Positions 50,267 through 62,888 of a stretch of 64,000 nt of DNA are shown piece by piece. The notes below the pieces were generated by a model. That model ran no database searches and was not told the origin of the DNA. It saw nothing but the letters and a program-made list of their open reading frames with translations. Origin of the DNA: Larimichthys crocea (taxonomy: Eukaryota > Chordata > Actinopteri > Sciaenidae); contig NC_040017.1 in NCBI RefSeq assembly GCF_000972845.2, positions 21,090,742-21,154,741 on the forward strand, in the 5' to 3' direction. Position numbers and translations under genes: made by a program. Each line of letters begins with the position of its first letter. Position 1 is the stretch's first letter.

Positions 50267-52418
50267 CCCTTGTATGCCCATCAACACATTCCTTATCGGG
50301 GAAACCTTTTTATCCCATCACTCCCAATCTGATCACGTTCATGGCACGACGTCAGTGACATGTGAAAAAGGTCCACGGTGAGACACAAAATGGATTGGGC
50401 GTCCATGGTGGCTAATTCTGATTCAAGGTATTGAAAGAGCTGCGTTAAGGATGTTAGGCAGTAAAGAGTTGTCTTTTTCATGGGATTATCTGCGAAGGAG
50501 GAAGTCAGTATTCAGTCAGAGCATGACTGGCACGGCAAGATCAGCTGCCATCCAAGTAGAACACTTCTTCAGGCATGCAAAACATGCAGACTTAAGTCAC
50601 ATAATCCTTTTCAATATCAGAGAGGATGTCAATACGCCGACATGAATGGATAGGATACATCAGTTTTGCAGGCTTACTGTTGTTTCCCCCCCCCGATCAC
50701 AGCGTTTGCAGTGGTAGCTGGCAGGTCGCTATTATTAGCCACTGCAGTGATATAGATGTTACTGTAGATCCACTGACACTATGATGACAAAACATATTTA
50801 AACCTTTGGTGAAATGCTGTCCTGTCGAATAAAACATTGTCAGGGGGATCCCATGCAGGCTGTGTTTTTTATTCTTTGCACCCCGATGCTGTGTCTTTTA
50901 TGGGCCCTGCAGATATTGAAGTAAATAAATGGACATGCAATGCAAACATTAGAGCACATCTCAGGGGCTAAACAAACAATGGCACTCTCTGCACATTTGG
51001 TGCCCGAGTTCAAATGAGCCTGTAACTTTGGATCATAACAGGGCTTTTCTTGTCTTTTGCGGAAACGCTGTTCTGTCAGCGTGACTAAGCAAGGTTGTCC
51101 GAGTCCAGCTGACCATGACTGTCTTAGAGACAGCTATGAAAACTATCTCTCTTCAAAACAGGCGGTTTCAGGCAAATTGTTGATGCTACACATTCAGATG
51201 AAACTAAATATTGAAAATGACATTGTTGTTTTTTTTGCTTCTTTATCCTACTGCCAAGCTTTCGAAAGCATGCGCTTAACATATTGGAAGTGGCATTTGG
51301 TGTTGAATGCAACATATTTCAGGATGTTCTTATTATATCCTATCAATATTTGCTGCAGCGGCTGCCCAGTTTCTTCATGGAGCTCATTAAAGTTTCATTG
51401 CCTCTCATCTCATCTTACCTTTCCGTGGAATTTTGCATTCTGCTGTGGAATCTGTACATTTATAAAGATCTCATCGATCGGCCGAAGGCTTTTAAATTTT
51501 TCAGTCGATTTTTTCATTTGATAACATGGATCATTTGAATGTGAGGGCCGTGTATGTTTATCCGTTTCTCAGTCCTTTTTTTATGCACTTGCTTATTCCT
51601 GAATCTGTATCAGTACACATGCGGTGAATGCCAGAAAAGCACCCTGATGAAGAGGGTTGGCTTCGATTCAGACTGTCTGAATATCAGTTGAATTAGTTGA
51701 ATTAATGAGCTTTGATTTAGTTAGATGCAGTAAACTGAAAACTCACCTTAATTAAAGGAGTCGCTGTAGTTTCAATGGAATTTTCTATAATTTTATCAGC
51801 TGAAATTAAAGAGCCCTTAACGTGAGTGAATCCGATGTGCTCCTCTACTAATAGATGATAATAGAAAATGAAGTTGTAATCAAGCTATTACAGAAAACTA
51901 CCTTGCAGACGATGTCTTCATGCTTTGATATGAAGAGATGTGTCACACTTTCATTCTACCCATTTGATAATAGTTTGCTATTTGGACATGGTTTGATGTG
52001 TTTCATATTTTTTTGAAAATTGAAACACTATATCATCTTTCACATTATTAGGGGGTAATAAGCAGTGGGCCCATAAATGACACATTTGGGCTTAGAATTA
52101 TCCTCAAAATGCCTTTAACTTTGCCTCTCCAGCATACTTAAAAGGTAATCTTTTCACTTTCCATTTTCAGTTCTGACAGTGCTATAAGCTATCTCTCATC
52201 AGACTCCCATTCCCGACTTGAGTCTTTTTTTCTATTTCACTGAATGGGTACATCTAACAATAAATAGCTAGTTTGATCACTGCAGTGGCTGCCTGGTTCG
52301 TACTTGAGGTTTTTTTTTTATTTTTATATCTCATCTCCTCGGTAGCAACAAGGGCAAAGCAGTTGCTTTCTATGTATTGAAACCTTGTCAGTAATAAAAG
52401 ACATGCTGCTCTATCTCT
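50267..52418. other. Non-coding DNA, no gene seen
   Basis: A C9-10 run lies near 50685-50694. The 154-codon frame at 51057-51521 has no recognisable domain, start context or splice sites and overlaps open frames on both strands. Confidence 0.45.
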
Positions 52419-52423
52419 ATGCA

Positions 52424-52460
52424 GGTGGCGGTGCAGATCGAGCCTGATTGGGCCAAGTTA
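52424..52460 (+). CDS. Weak exon candidate after a consensus splice acceptor
   Basis: CTCTATCTCTATGCAG is a good acceptor. It is followed by an open frame beginning VAVQIEPDWAKL with exon-like codon choice (GTG GCG GTG CAG ATC GAG CCT). A possible donor, GTGAAG, follows at about 52461. The frame stays open to 52637, so a longer exon is also possible. I recognise no protein and the donor is weak. The feature would extend a + strand gene through the window if real. Confidence 0.15.
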
Positions 52461-53756
52461 GGTGAAGGGACAACAGTCTCCCTAAACAGCTGTCTGGACT
52501 CGTTGGTGCCAAGGAGAAAATCTCTTAAAAGGTGCTACATGCAGGCTGGCGATGTATCTATGCAGATAATGGGGTGCAGCCTATTGCTACCCATTTTGGC
52601 ATCAAATATTGGGAGAACTTCTTTAAACCACTTCTAAGTTTAATAGTAGATGTCATTAGAATATGTCATAATTTTAGTTGGTGAAGGCACACAGACAGAG
52701 ACATCTCCAAATGAAAGTCCCCTTCATGAATGGTTACTTTCCTCATTTGAGTTTTATAAACATTTTTCATCTAGAACATTAAAATTAACATCTTAAGTTC
52801 ATTAAAGATGTTCCTTTAAGTTTAATGTGATTACATTAAATGTATAATTGGTTATTATGATGTGTTTAATTAATGGCTGATTTTTTTTCTCCACATTATG
52901 TCCTGTAGGATGTATGAGAGTCTTCCCTTTCAGTTGATTAAATAACCGTAGCCATCTTACAGCAGCTGGAATGAGGCATTACTCCTGAAAGATGTGCTCC
53001 ATGTTTCTAAAATAAAATTACACAATTCAAATCAGCGTGGGTCCCTTAAACACACATCACTTCATTTCTGCCAAAACAGTTTTCTCACATTAAAACAATA
53101 ATAAAAGGCATAGGTTGATGATGTTGTGAAGTAGTGTGGGATCATGGGAGTTGCTGTCTTTCTTTGTTAAACAGCCACCATTACGAATCTATCTGATGTG
53201 ACTCTTTGCTGACTTCTTTCCTCTCACTGCCTTACATATTCAGTGATTCCTCAGACATTATAGCAACAGAGGCAGTAATATCATTTGCGATAATGTAAGT
53301 ACACAACTCATCAGAATATATACATTTAATGTGAAAAAACATGATGTGGTGCCCTGGAAATACAAGAAGTACACAAAGACGCACACTCAAAAAACATGCA
53401 TACGCCATTTCAAGAAGAACATGCACAACTTGTGCATCATACGTGACGTATGCATCGTTTTCTAACGCTAGCTGCAGGTAATCTGATGAGATATAAGGTG
53501 AGAGATGTAAGCCTGTAGTAAAACACTGAAGTCTACACAGTCAAATGTGGAATAAAATGTCACCAGAGGTCCATTTATAAACTTAATGAGGAGTGATTTT
53601 CTTTCCTTTATTTACATTTGAACCTGTATTTTAACATCCCATCTTGTGACCAAAGTCTGTTTTGCTCTATAACTTAGTCACTGATCGTCCATCTGACATG
53701 TAGTAATGGTGACTGAGGTATGAGGCAATGATGTTTTATTGATACATGTGATAAAT
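52461..53756. other. Non-coding DNA, no gene seen
   Basis: AT-rich sequence without recognised elements, apart from the open tail of the weak exon candidate just upstream. Confidence 0.45.
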
Positions 53757-54010
53757 AGGGTTGTAGTGGTATACTGGTCATCAGTCGTATTACTGTCTAT
53801 CTATCATCTACAGAAATTCTATCATATATGTGTTATTAAAAAACATAAGACATAATGTTTTATGAAATTCCAATACTTCTATAATTTATTCACATTATAA
53901 TAATTCCTTTATGGGCGATTGTAACTGGAGGTGATTGTATAATACCGTATCCTCCTATACTGTGAAACTGGCATTTCCCATGACAGTTATAAATCTCATA
54001 CCGTATCTAG
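53757..54010. repeat. Possible decayed inverted-repeat element
   Basis: It opens AGGGTTGTAGTGGTATAC. Towards the other end it has AATACCGTATCC, TATACTGTGAAACTGGCATTT and CATACCGTATCTAG. The GGTAT/ATACC theme at opposite ends resembles a DNA-transposon family with TAGGGTTGTAACGGTAT termini (from memory). No target-site duplication was found and the right terminus is not intact. Confidence 0.3.
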
Positions 54011-57000
54011 TGATAAATAAGTAGTACGAGCACTATAAATAGCCACAGCTGAGCGTAATGGTTCTGGTGCTGTTGGAGCACCTTGCCGATGCGACACTTG
54101 AAGAAACTGCACGTTCTTCTGTGCTGTTTTCATTCTTGATCCTCCATGGCTGTGATGAGTGGTGGACACACGTGTGTCATTATGCAAATGGTTGTTTAAG
54201 GGCATCTCTGCATCCATTTATGGCAAAGTGTGCATATCAGCCAAGTTTCAGAATCATTTAGATACACACAGGCATATGCACGGCGTAAAAAATCGGATGG
54301 AAACAAAGTACGCATTTGAGAGAGTGTCCTGAGCTCCATCAGAGATCTTTTAAATGGTAAAAATTAGCATCTAAACATACCCTCCGTCTCCTGTATGAGT
54401 AATTGAATGCAACACTGAATCAGGCAACAGACAAAAATAATCAGCATGCATTTTATTCATAGTTATAGTCACGCTAATTACCGTATTTATAACCTAACAG
54501 CACAGGTTTCGTTGTTTGGTAAATAACTACATGCACATACGCAGAGAAAGAATGCTAAATTTCAGTGCCTCTCAAGTGTCACAAATTTAAATAGGGACAT
54601 GATGTACCCGTGGAAGAATATTTGCAGGGCTGTATAATCGTATTTGGGTTTCTGTATATTTGTGCTTTGGGCCTTGGCACCTCATGCACAGGAACAGTTT
54701 ACTCAAAGGAGAAGCCAGACTGGATTCTCCTTACAGCCCATTAGGAAACAGTCTGCTGCTTTTTAAAAGAGAATGAATGCAGCTGACATGATCTGCCATT
54801 ACAGAAGCTTATCCCAACCCCAACCTGCTTTATATTTCTTCATCTGTTATTTTGCGAGACGGCGTGCAAACAAGAGCGAAATACGTAAATTAGGGTTGGG
54901 GCTGTGCAGTATCAGCGACCAGACAACGGGTGTAAGACAATCTGGAAGAAAGGCTATACGGCAGAATTTTCAATTTGTTGGACACACCCATGTCTGATTG
55001 CACCTTTTGTTTAGCAATCATGCTTTCATTCGCATTCAGTTTACTGAAATAAAACCCAGTATTATGTCATTTCAAGATTTGAATGTCAATACAAGCGTCT
55101 ACAGGTGCTAGAGTATATGAAAAATAAAACACTTTGGGCACACATGCATGCACTTTGTGGTCCTCTCTGGTCCATTAACCATTAAAAGAGTGTGTTGTAA
55201 CATGCTTGTTAAAGCACAGATTTAGTATTTAAGAGAACAGCAAAAAGAAATGTGCAAGTCTTTGGTGGTAAATATATTCCGTAGTAGTTTATCAATCATG
55301 GATTCACCTCATAAATCATGACAAGTGATGAGTAAGGGCGGCGAGGCTGCAAACATTCGTACAATGCCCTCTGACAGTAGGAAGCCAGAATTAGCTGTGT
55401 TAAAGCAAACCAGCCCTCCTTGCACACTGTCTTTCATACCTACTGATTATTTATGTTCTGCTGGTAAATGTGCTGAGCGTGGCTGCGTGTATAAATAGCT
55501 GTACGGACATCATCAGAGGCTTCAGCTCACAAGGGGGAAAGGGGAGGGGAAAGAGCTTACTACCAGAGCATCGGATCATGAGCAGCAGAGACGATCCTCC
55601 CTGACTCATCAAGAACAAAGGGGAACTCTGATCACTCGCATGCCCGTAGTCTGCATGTTGGAAGCTCATGGGTAACCCTGCTGATCTGTGTGGGCTCTGG
55701 TGCACAACTTATTTCATGATTATTCATATAAGATGACTGAGTATATTATTCAATTATCGCGTTCCCCTTGTATCACTGGCTTGTATGTATGTAGGACATG
55801 GTTTAGGATAACAGAGACTTGCAAATTTAGGCCTAAGTATGTGTTTTTTTTTTATATTAAAAATAGCTGCATAAACGAGAGCAATTATTAGAGCGTATAA
55901 TATTTGATGTGATTCTCTCAGGCAACTTGTATTATTGCTCAGTGTCACCGCGGTCACTGTCTGCACCACGGCAAGATTTATTTCCTAACAAAGGAGTCAC
56001 AAAATCCTTGTCATGGTATGTGTTGTAAAGCATCAGCAGAATTTTCTCCTCATCATTTTACACTTCCACCACCGGCATTATCTCTATGTGCTGTATGTGT
56101 TCCAGCTCTCTGCAGTGAAAGCTCACAGCGCAAAGGCCTTTACTTTGCCTTGGGTTGTTATGCCTTTGTCTGGAGCGCTCTCATCTCTGGAGGTCACATT
56201 GGCTGCCCTGGAGGTACTGGTAATGGTCACTGTGCCAACTGTGTGGGCAGTCTAAGAGAACCATATGCTGTCTGTTAAGTCACACTCAGTGGAGGGAGCA
56301 GTGCAACATGGCTGTTTGATATCTGATCAAAATGACAACATGCTTAACTTGCACAAAGGAGGCGAGCACTCCAGTCATGCTATCAGTTAAACACACAGTT
56401 GATTAGGGAAGGTTTTTCTCGCTTCCTTTCCCTTCTCGCCGTGTCACTTCTTGTTTTCAGCAGGCTCCATAGACCCACTATTTGCCATTCAACTGATTAA
56501 GTTCACCAAGCGTGGCCTAAGATCAAATATGTGTTTCTTTATTTGTTTTTTATTGGAGGTTTTATAATAGCAATGTGGGTCCCGGCCTTGAAATGTTTAT
56601 TTTAGCTTTGTGGTAAGTCAGGCAGAGTAATGTGAATGTGCTATGTGCCTCGCATTTTCACACATGGTTTGGACATAGCCATAGAAAGGCCCTGGAGCAG
56701 GTTCCTTTTCACTCTTCATTAAGAATTCTAGAGGGTGTTTCGACCGAGAGGCGATAATGTTTCTGTGGACAAGGCTGGTCTCCATAGTCACACACCAAAG
56801 ACTAACAGGTGCTGCAAAACACAGGCATGTTTCTGTTTCAGTATGAAAATGTTTTTTCTTAGTGTCTGTTGGATGCCCATCTGCAAAAAATACTGCCATG
56901 CCAGTGGAAAAATGTCAGATGAAACAGCCATTTTGTCACTATGTGGAGATATAATCCAAGCTTACAGTTATCCGAACGCCTGCCTGAAGCTCCGAGGTCC

Positions 57001-57229
57001 TGAAACACTGAACAAATAGCTGTTTGTCCTTGAGGATGGCCTGAAATGAGAAGACAGGGTGGCTGTACTGGCTTTATAAAATCAGGAGGAAAAAGCAAAG
57101 CACCACCCTGACAGCTGCAGTTTCAGTATCTGATGAATCATCAACCATGTGTCATCAGACTTACATCTATGCTAATTGTATATAAAACTGCATGTGTGTA
57201 AATTTAAGGCTGTGATATTGCCACAGAGG
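54011..57229. other. Non-coding DNA, no gene seen
   Basis: Several short frames overlap on both strands (for example 56618-56899 against 56735-57019). None has recognisable content, and no repeat family was recognised. Confidence 0.5.
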
Positions 57230-57440
57230 TGAAACTGATTATCCACTTGATAATATATCAATTATTTCTGCCAGCAGAATCTGATTTTTTTTTCACAGCT
57301 TCATCATACACTTTGTAATATCTTTGGATTTAGGGCAGATAAAACAAGAAATCTGAGCGTTTCACCTTTGGGAGATTTTACTAATCAAGAAAATGACTGG
57401 CAGATTGATAATGAAAATAATAGTTGCAGCCCTTTGCAGT
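57230..57440 (+). repeat. Dispersed teleost repeat fragment
   Basis: TAATATCTTTGGATTTAGGGC, ACTAATCAAGAAAATGACTGG and CAGATTGATAATGAAAATAATAGTTGCAGCCC follow the order of a widespread fish repeat whose copies end GATAATGAAAATAATCGTTAGTTGCAGCCC (from memory). A short related piece lies at 33460-33545. Non-coding. Confidence 0.5.
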
Positions 57441-58985
57441 ATTTTTTTTCCACTGTACCAGTTGTTATGCTTTAGAAGCTACAAGTCCTCTGTGTTGAGA
57501 ATCCTGCAGCATTCACACAAGTGAAGATATGGCTGGAGGCAGCGTATGAGCCTAATAACATCTGATCTTTGAATGATGTTTTGAAGCAAAACTGCTTTTG
57601 CTTTTGAGTGTGCAGCCTTTTTCCCTCTCCTCTACAAATTAGACATCTCGCTACCAGTGTTTTTAATTAGAGGAGTAACAATAACTAAAATGTAGAGCAG
57701 AAAATTCTCTCTCTCACAAGCCTAATTGCCGTCTTGCTGAATTGAAGTGTATGTGCGCATGTTGTGCATGTTGTGTGTCTGCGTGGGAGTTTGATAAATG
57801 GATGGAGGTGCAGTTAGCATGCAGTCACAATATGTAATATTACAGCTGAGGCACCATGAACAGCTCTGGTGATATTTGCAGTTTTAGTGCGTGTGTGTGT
57901 GCGCGCGTGTTAGTGATAATCAATTCCTTAGTGTTGGATGCTTCAGGGAGCATGAACATAAGATGGACATCTCAGTGAAGTGCGGCATGCGTGAAATTGT
58001 ACTTCTCACATCACTGTCTTAGGTCAGTCGGAAAGCTGGCCGTTATGTAATGGCATTTTGCAAGTAAAGTATTTAAGTTTTATTTAAAAAAAACTCACCC
58101 CGCTGAATGATAAATCGGTGATTCCTTAAGGAAGATTTTAGATTCAGCTGTCAATATGTCAAATGTCAGCTCTTGTAGGAAGGGAGTGGGTTGCAAACAT
58201 GACACTAAAGAAGAAGAATTGACATCTTGTTTGGGTGCAATAGACGGCAGATTTGAAGGTTGCTCTCAATGTCAGGGTCTTTTGTGGAGCCCTACCGTGT
58301 TTACACTTAGTCGAAGTGAGAGTTCGGCTTGGTAAATATGTCTTGCTTGGACAAACACGCTGTGTTTCTTTGGCTTGGGCCTGATAAAAAAGTACCGTTG
58401 AGATCCTAATCAAGATTGCTGCTTTGGTAATTAAATCTGACAGTGGAGAATCAGAGCTATTCTTCTGTTGTTGTTCTTGAAAAAGGGAGGGGGTGAGATT
58501 GAGAAAGTGGTTCATCTACAAGAACTACTATTAACTGTGATGGCTCCGTGTGCACCTTTAGTTGTGCACTGGGGAGAGACAGAGAAGAAATCGTGGCTGC
58601 CTTGAATTGCTTTAGCCTATATACAGTACTGCAGCAGTTTAAATGAGTTCTAAGAAGTTTCTTTGTGTACTGTACCCCTCGCCTGTTTTCTTTCGTTCAT
58701 CCAAGTCCTGCAGAGTTTTGTGCATGAGAGAAACTGAGGTGTACATGAAAGCACTATACCAGGGAGTATTTGTGTGCTCTCAGCTGATAAAATCCCCAGA
58801 GCAGATAGATGAAAACTATAAATGCATTTAAGTGCAGGCTGATTTTCTGAAGTCAGAACCTGGAATAAACTTGATTTTTCAGTTTGCCCGAAAATAGTTT
58901 TAAAGGGCAAGTGATACTTCACATTTAATTTTATGAGTTTGGAGGGGTTTTTTTTCCCATGCCTCTACAAACTAAAAAAAAAAAA
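57441..58985. other. Non-coding DNA, no gene seen
   Basis: It contains a GT/GC alternating tract near 57888-57910 with a GCGCGCGT core, which has Z-DNA potential. There are no exons. Confidence 0.5.
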
Positions 58986-59310
58986 CTCCTTACAGGATGG
59001 TTTTCTGGTTCGAACCCTGCCGCCTGCTGCAGCGTTTCTGTGTAGAGTTTGCATGTTCTCCCCCATGTCTGCGTGGGTTCTCACCGGGTACTCTGGCTTC
59101 CTCCCACAGTCCAAAAACATGGACTTAATAGATTAATTGGTGACTCTAAATTAGCCGTAGGTGTGAAAGTGAGAATGAATGGTTGTTCCTGTTCCCTGTG
59201 GTGAATTGCTGATTTGTCCAGGGTGTAATCCGATCCCAATGTCAGCTGGGATCGGTTCCAGTCCCTTGCGACCCTGATGAGGAAAAGCGGTTATGGAAAA
59301 CAGATGGATA
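58986..59310 (+). mobile_element. AFC-like SINE, 5'-truncated copy
   Basis: A B-box-like TCTGGTTCGAACC lies at 59004-59016. TTTCTGTGTAGAGTTTGCATG, TCTGCGTGGGTTCTCACC, CAGTCCAAAAACATGGACTT, TTAATTGGTGACTCTAAATT and CAGCTGGGATCGGTTCC follow. It ends at GGAAAACAGATGGATAG. The order is the same as in the copy at 18714-19017, which lacks the B box retained here. The A-box end is missing. An A12 tract just upstream (58974-58985) may be the target site or the tail of another insertion. Confidence 0.8.
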
Positions 59311-59454
59311 GCATTTCAAATGCCACACAAAATTGGCTTTATTAAACTTAAAGATAAATGTAAAAGATTTCCACATACACGTGGAAATGTTGGTGTATAA
59401 AAGTGCAATAGAAACAGACTGTAACAAATTTTAAGACTGTTTGAGGTTTGACTG

Positions 59455-59900
59455 GCTCTCAATTAATTACGTTCAGTAGTAAACCTGCCGTGACATCACC
59501 CATAAAGTCTGTTGGACGTCACCTTCTTGGTTTTCCAGAGCCAGAAAGGACCATACCTGAACAAGAGTGTGTAGCTGGTGGGTGACGTACACTGAGTCGA
59601 CTTTGGGTCCGTTTTCAAGCAGGAAAAAATAGCGACCTGCCTGCCCACATACTCTCTCGTATTACAGGCAAACAGTACGCAAAAATATGTTTTTTAAAAC
59701 ATTCGGGAGGGCAGAAATCCGCAATGCAGTAACAGAATCTTGGTTCGTGTTTGATGGACGCTGCCTAGTTTTACAGTTCGATCTTCATGAGTCCGGGTCT
59801 GTTAGGATGGTCAGGCTCAGTGAGAATGACTTGCCAATCAAAAGAAATTCATTCATTACAAATATTAGCTGCGTATAAAACAGGAAATGATCCTCATCAA
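59455..59900 (+). repeat. Probable dispersed repeat containing a short open frame
   Basis: GTGACATCACCCATAAAGTC followed by CACCTTCTTGGTTTTCCAGAGCCAGAAAGGACCATA and ACAAGAGTGTGTAGCTGG resembles a common fish repeat with GTCACCCATTGGTTTGTGGAC and CATCTTGGTTTTTGGAGCCAGAAGTGACCATA (from memory). The 63-codon frame at 59687 has no recognised domain and is best explained as part of the repeat. Boundaries are approximate. Confidence 0.45.
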
Positions 59901-60170
59901 TCAAAAGAAGAAGGAAGGTAAATTATATTTTCTGCTTGGATTTTCTCTAAAATCTAAATTTCACCTGGCAGAGAGGCTTTGGGCAGAAAATGATTGTTCC
60001 ACTGCTACAGAAATATCAAATTATTTGTATTGAGTCTTGGATGAAATCAAAAGATTGAACTATAAATTGAACCTTTTCATGATTGTGACACTATTACAAC
60101 TGGTGCCGTATGGCCCCCAATGTTATTTGTGCTTGCACATTAAGGTGTGACCGTTTATTTCTCTCTGCAG

Positions 60171-60222
60171 ACTGCTTTGAAGTGAGCCCTGTGAGGAGGA
60201 TCCAGAACGACACAATATTCTG
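60171..60222 (+). CDS. 52-bp internal exon candidate, product unknown
   Basis: The acceptor TTTATTTCTCTCTGCAG and the donor CTG|GTGAGT are both close to consensus and exactly bound 52 bases. Only one of the three frames is free of stops. It reads CFEVSPVRRIQNDTIF between two split codons, and its codons favour G or C at third positions (GTG AGC CCT GTG AGG AGG ATC CAG AAC GAC), unlike the AT-rich surroundings. The exon enters needing one base from upstream and leaves with two bases of the next codon. That phase does not fit a direct join to the signal-peptide-like exon at 7718-7768 (phase 0). It does fit the short ATG exon at 8526-8544. I cannot assign the peptide to a family. Small exons inside very large introns are common in vertebrate neural genes, so context is compatible, but independent evidence is lacking. 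Confidence 0.4.
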
Positions 60223-62888
60223 GTGAGTTCCCAAATTGAAATTAAAACCCTCTTCACATTTACATAATATACCACCACACATAACCCATCCAGACTGTGA
60301 ATATGTGAAAGAAGGGATGGGGCAAAGGGATAGAAGGGAAATGTTTAGTTAACACTATGACTAAAAAGAAGATATATCCTTCCTTTGACTATTGATCTCT
60401 CGGTTTTTACTCTACAGGGTCGGTACGTTTGACTCACCATGCATGCATACTCTCACTACATTAAACACAAAGCCAAACCCTTCAGTTTTACACATTCTTT
60501 CCCTTTCCTCCCACATATCTTAACTCAAATGGAGACAGAGGAGAAATGCAATAATACAGCATCTCGTTCTTTTCCTCCCTTCTCTGTCACATGCGTATTT
60601 AACCACATGGTCACATATAGGGAGATAGAGTGAGAGAGAAGAGTGAGCTTCTGCAGAGTGACACTGTTGGCTATCCTCTCACATAGGCAGGGTTGGGCTG
60701 GCGCCACGGCTGTTTGCCTCATAGCCTGCGCAATGGGAATCGGCTCCATTATCAGAGCTACTGCTTCGCCACCCTGCAGCAAAGCCAGCATCCTCTGCTC
60801 CTGCAGATTTAATTTCTTATCTCAAAAGGGAAAACAGGCCCTCTGATGAACAGCAGAAAACACCCTGGGCTGCTGTGAACACGGACTGAGAAATAGATTG
60901 AATGATAAACTTATGAAGGGGCACGGCACTGATATCCCTCATTGGAATTTGTGGTTGGTCATAGATATTCAAAGGAATACGCTTTTTTTTACTGTAAATA
61001 ATGATTCACGGACGAGAAGTTCTCTTCACCGGTAATCCAGTGCTGAAGAAATTATTTATAGCTTTACTATCAATCAACCTTTGAACAGGATCCCTAGATA
61101 AACGCCTGTAATGTGCAGCTGCTGCTGTTGTGTACTTCACGGTCTAGGACAAACCCAGTTGTCTCTGCGTTTGCAGATAGATAAAAGCAGCTCTTCAACT
61201 GTTGTACTCTCACGTGACATAAACTCAGCGTGAACCGGTGCCCCATGTATGCTCCGTTGGTTGAAAGTCTTGAGAGAACACATTATCACCTCTCGGAGAA
61301 CAGAGTAGCTGGTTATTCTTGATGACATGTTTTCAGAATCGACTTCCAAGCTTCGTGCTGTGATGTCAGTTTTTCGGCTACGGTTTTGCCATTTGCTTTA
61401 CTTTTGACAACCTGCGAAATTCCTTTTCTTGCTCCATTTGTTAAGAAGTTGAAGTCTGTGATTGAACCGAAGGATTTGACTTGTGGCTGTGACTGTGGCT
61501 TTTCCAGGCCTTTACTAACAGCTTCATCAATGTCACGAAAAGCCGCAACAGTGGTAATTGTATGTCAACGTTCACAGGCTCCAAAGTAAAAGTTATTATG
61601 TGAGCACAAAGAAGTTATGTAAGTTCATATATCCTGGCTAAATTGGATTTCTTGTGTTTTACAGGATTAACCAGGTAGGACTGCACCTACTGATAGTAAT
61701 GCTATCTTATCTCTGGTCTAACGCGCCAAGAGTAATTTATTACAGTCATTAAAGTTTCAAAATCTTCTCCGCTCGTAAGAGTTCCTTGATGGATGCTACT
61801 TTAAACATCCTTTTCTATAAAACACTTAGAGACATTTTATATTTTAGTTATAGTAACTGCACAAAGTGCGCAATAAAAATCGATCTTACACGTATGTGTA
61901 GCTTGTGCAGGAGTAGAAACAAGTCGCAGTACTGCGCAGACACCATATCAAAGTATGTATGAGATACAGCAGGCATGGTTGCTAAACGTTGATATTGAAC
62001 CTGATCTTTTTCAGGTGGCTGGGGTTTACATAATGTGACACTGTGAGAGGACATTGATTTTTCTTGTTTTGAACTGGCAGTCCTGCAGGATGCTTTTCTG
62101 CACAAGGGAAGTGTCTGGCTTCAGCATAGGAAAGCAGAAATGAGCTCTATCAGCTTATTTGGGTAGACAAAGAAAGCTAATAGTCCATAGTTTGAGCAAT
62201 ACAAAACCGTTGCATTAGCCATTTTTTATCATCTAAAAATACATAAAAAGGGGGTTGAAAGCTCCTTATGCTTTAATGAAATGAGCAGAGTATTATCAGT
62301 CAGGACCAATTGGGCTGAATGTCTGGTTCTTACGATTCTTTGAAACAGATATTTTGATCTTTTTGATGAAGCTTTTAGCATATTAGTCCACACAGCCCAA
62401 GTTAATGTGGTCATGAGATTATTAATTATCATATTCTTTGAGAAGGTGACTGTGGTCTCTGTTTGTGACACTTTTGACATACGTGACAATCCTTTCATGA
62501 TGTTTTATATAGAATGACCGAGCAGAGTTTAACACAGAGTTAATACAGATTCGTAACTCTTAAGTTGGTTCATGCATTTGTTATTGTTATATATCCTTGT
62601 TAGTGCAAATATGTTGGCTTTATGGAGACACTTTACTACCACGAAGATTAACCACAGGTCTTTGAATACTGTTCAAATAGGAGACCAATGGAGGATAGTG
62701 ATTCAGTTCAATTTAGAAAAAAAAAAACAAAGTCTGAAGATAAAAGTGAGTCCTCAAAGATGCACTGATAATCACGCTGACACGCATTTTGATTAGATTT
62801 CCTGCTGCTCCAGTTACAAAGATGAAGAATGAAGTGATTTGTTTGTCATTTCAGTAACAAATCAGACTTGTCTGTATGACCCTTGAAG
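60223..62888. other. Non-coding DNA, no further exon supported
   Basis: An acceptor-like TTTTTACTCTACAG at about 60405-60418 is followed by a short open stretch with no donor that I can support. The remainder is AT-rich with no recognised repeats. Confidence 0.45.

Noticed and set aside
51057..51521. 154-codon open frame
   Set aside because: No recognisable motif, no good start context, and overlapping open frames on both strands. Consistent with chance.
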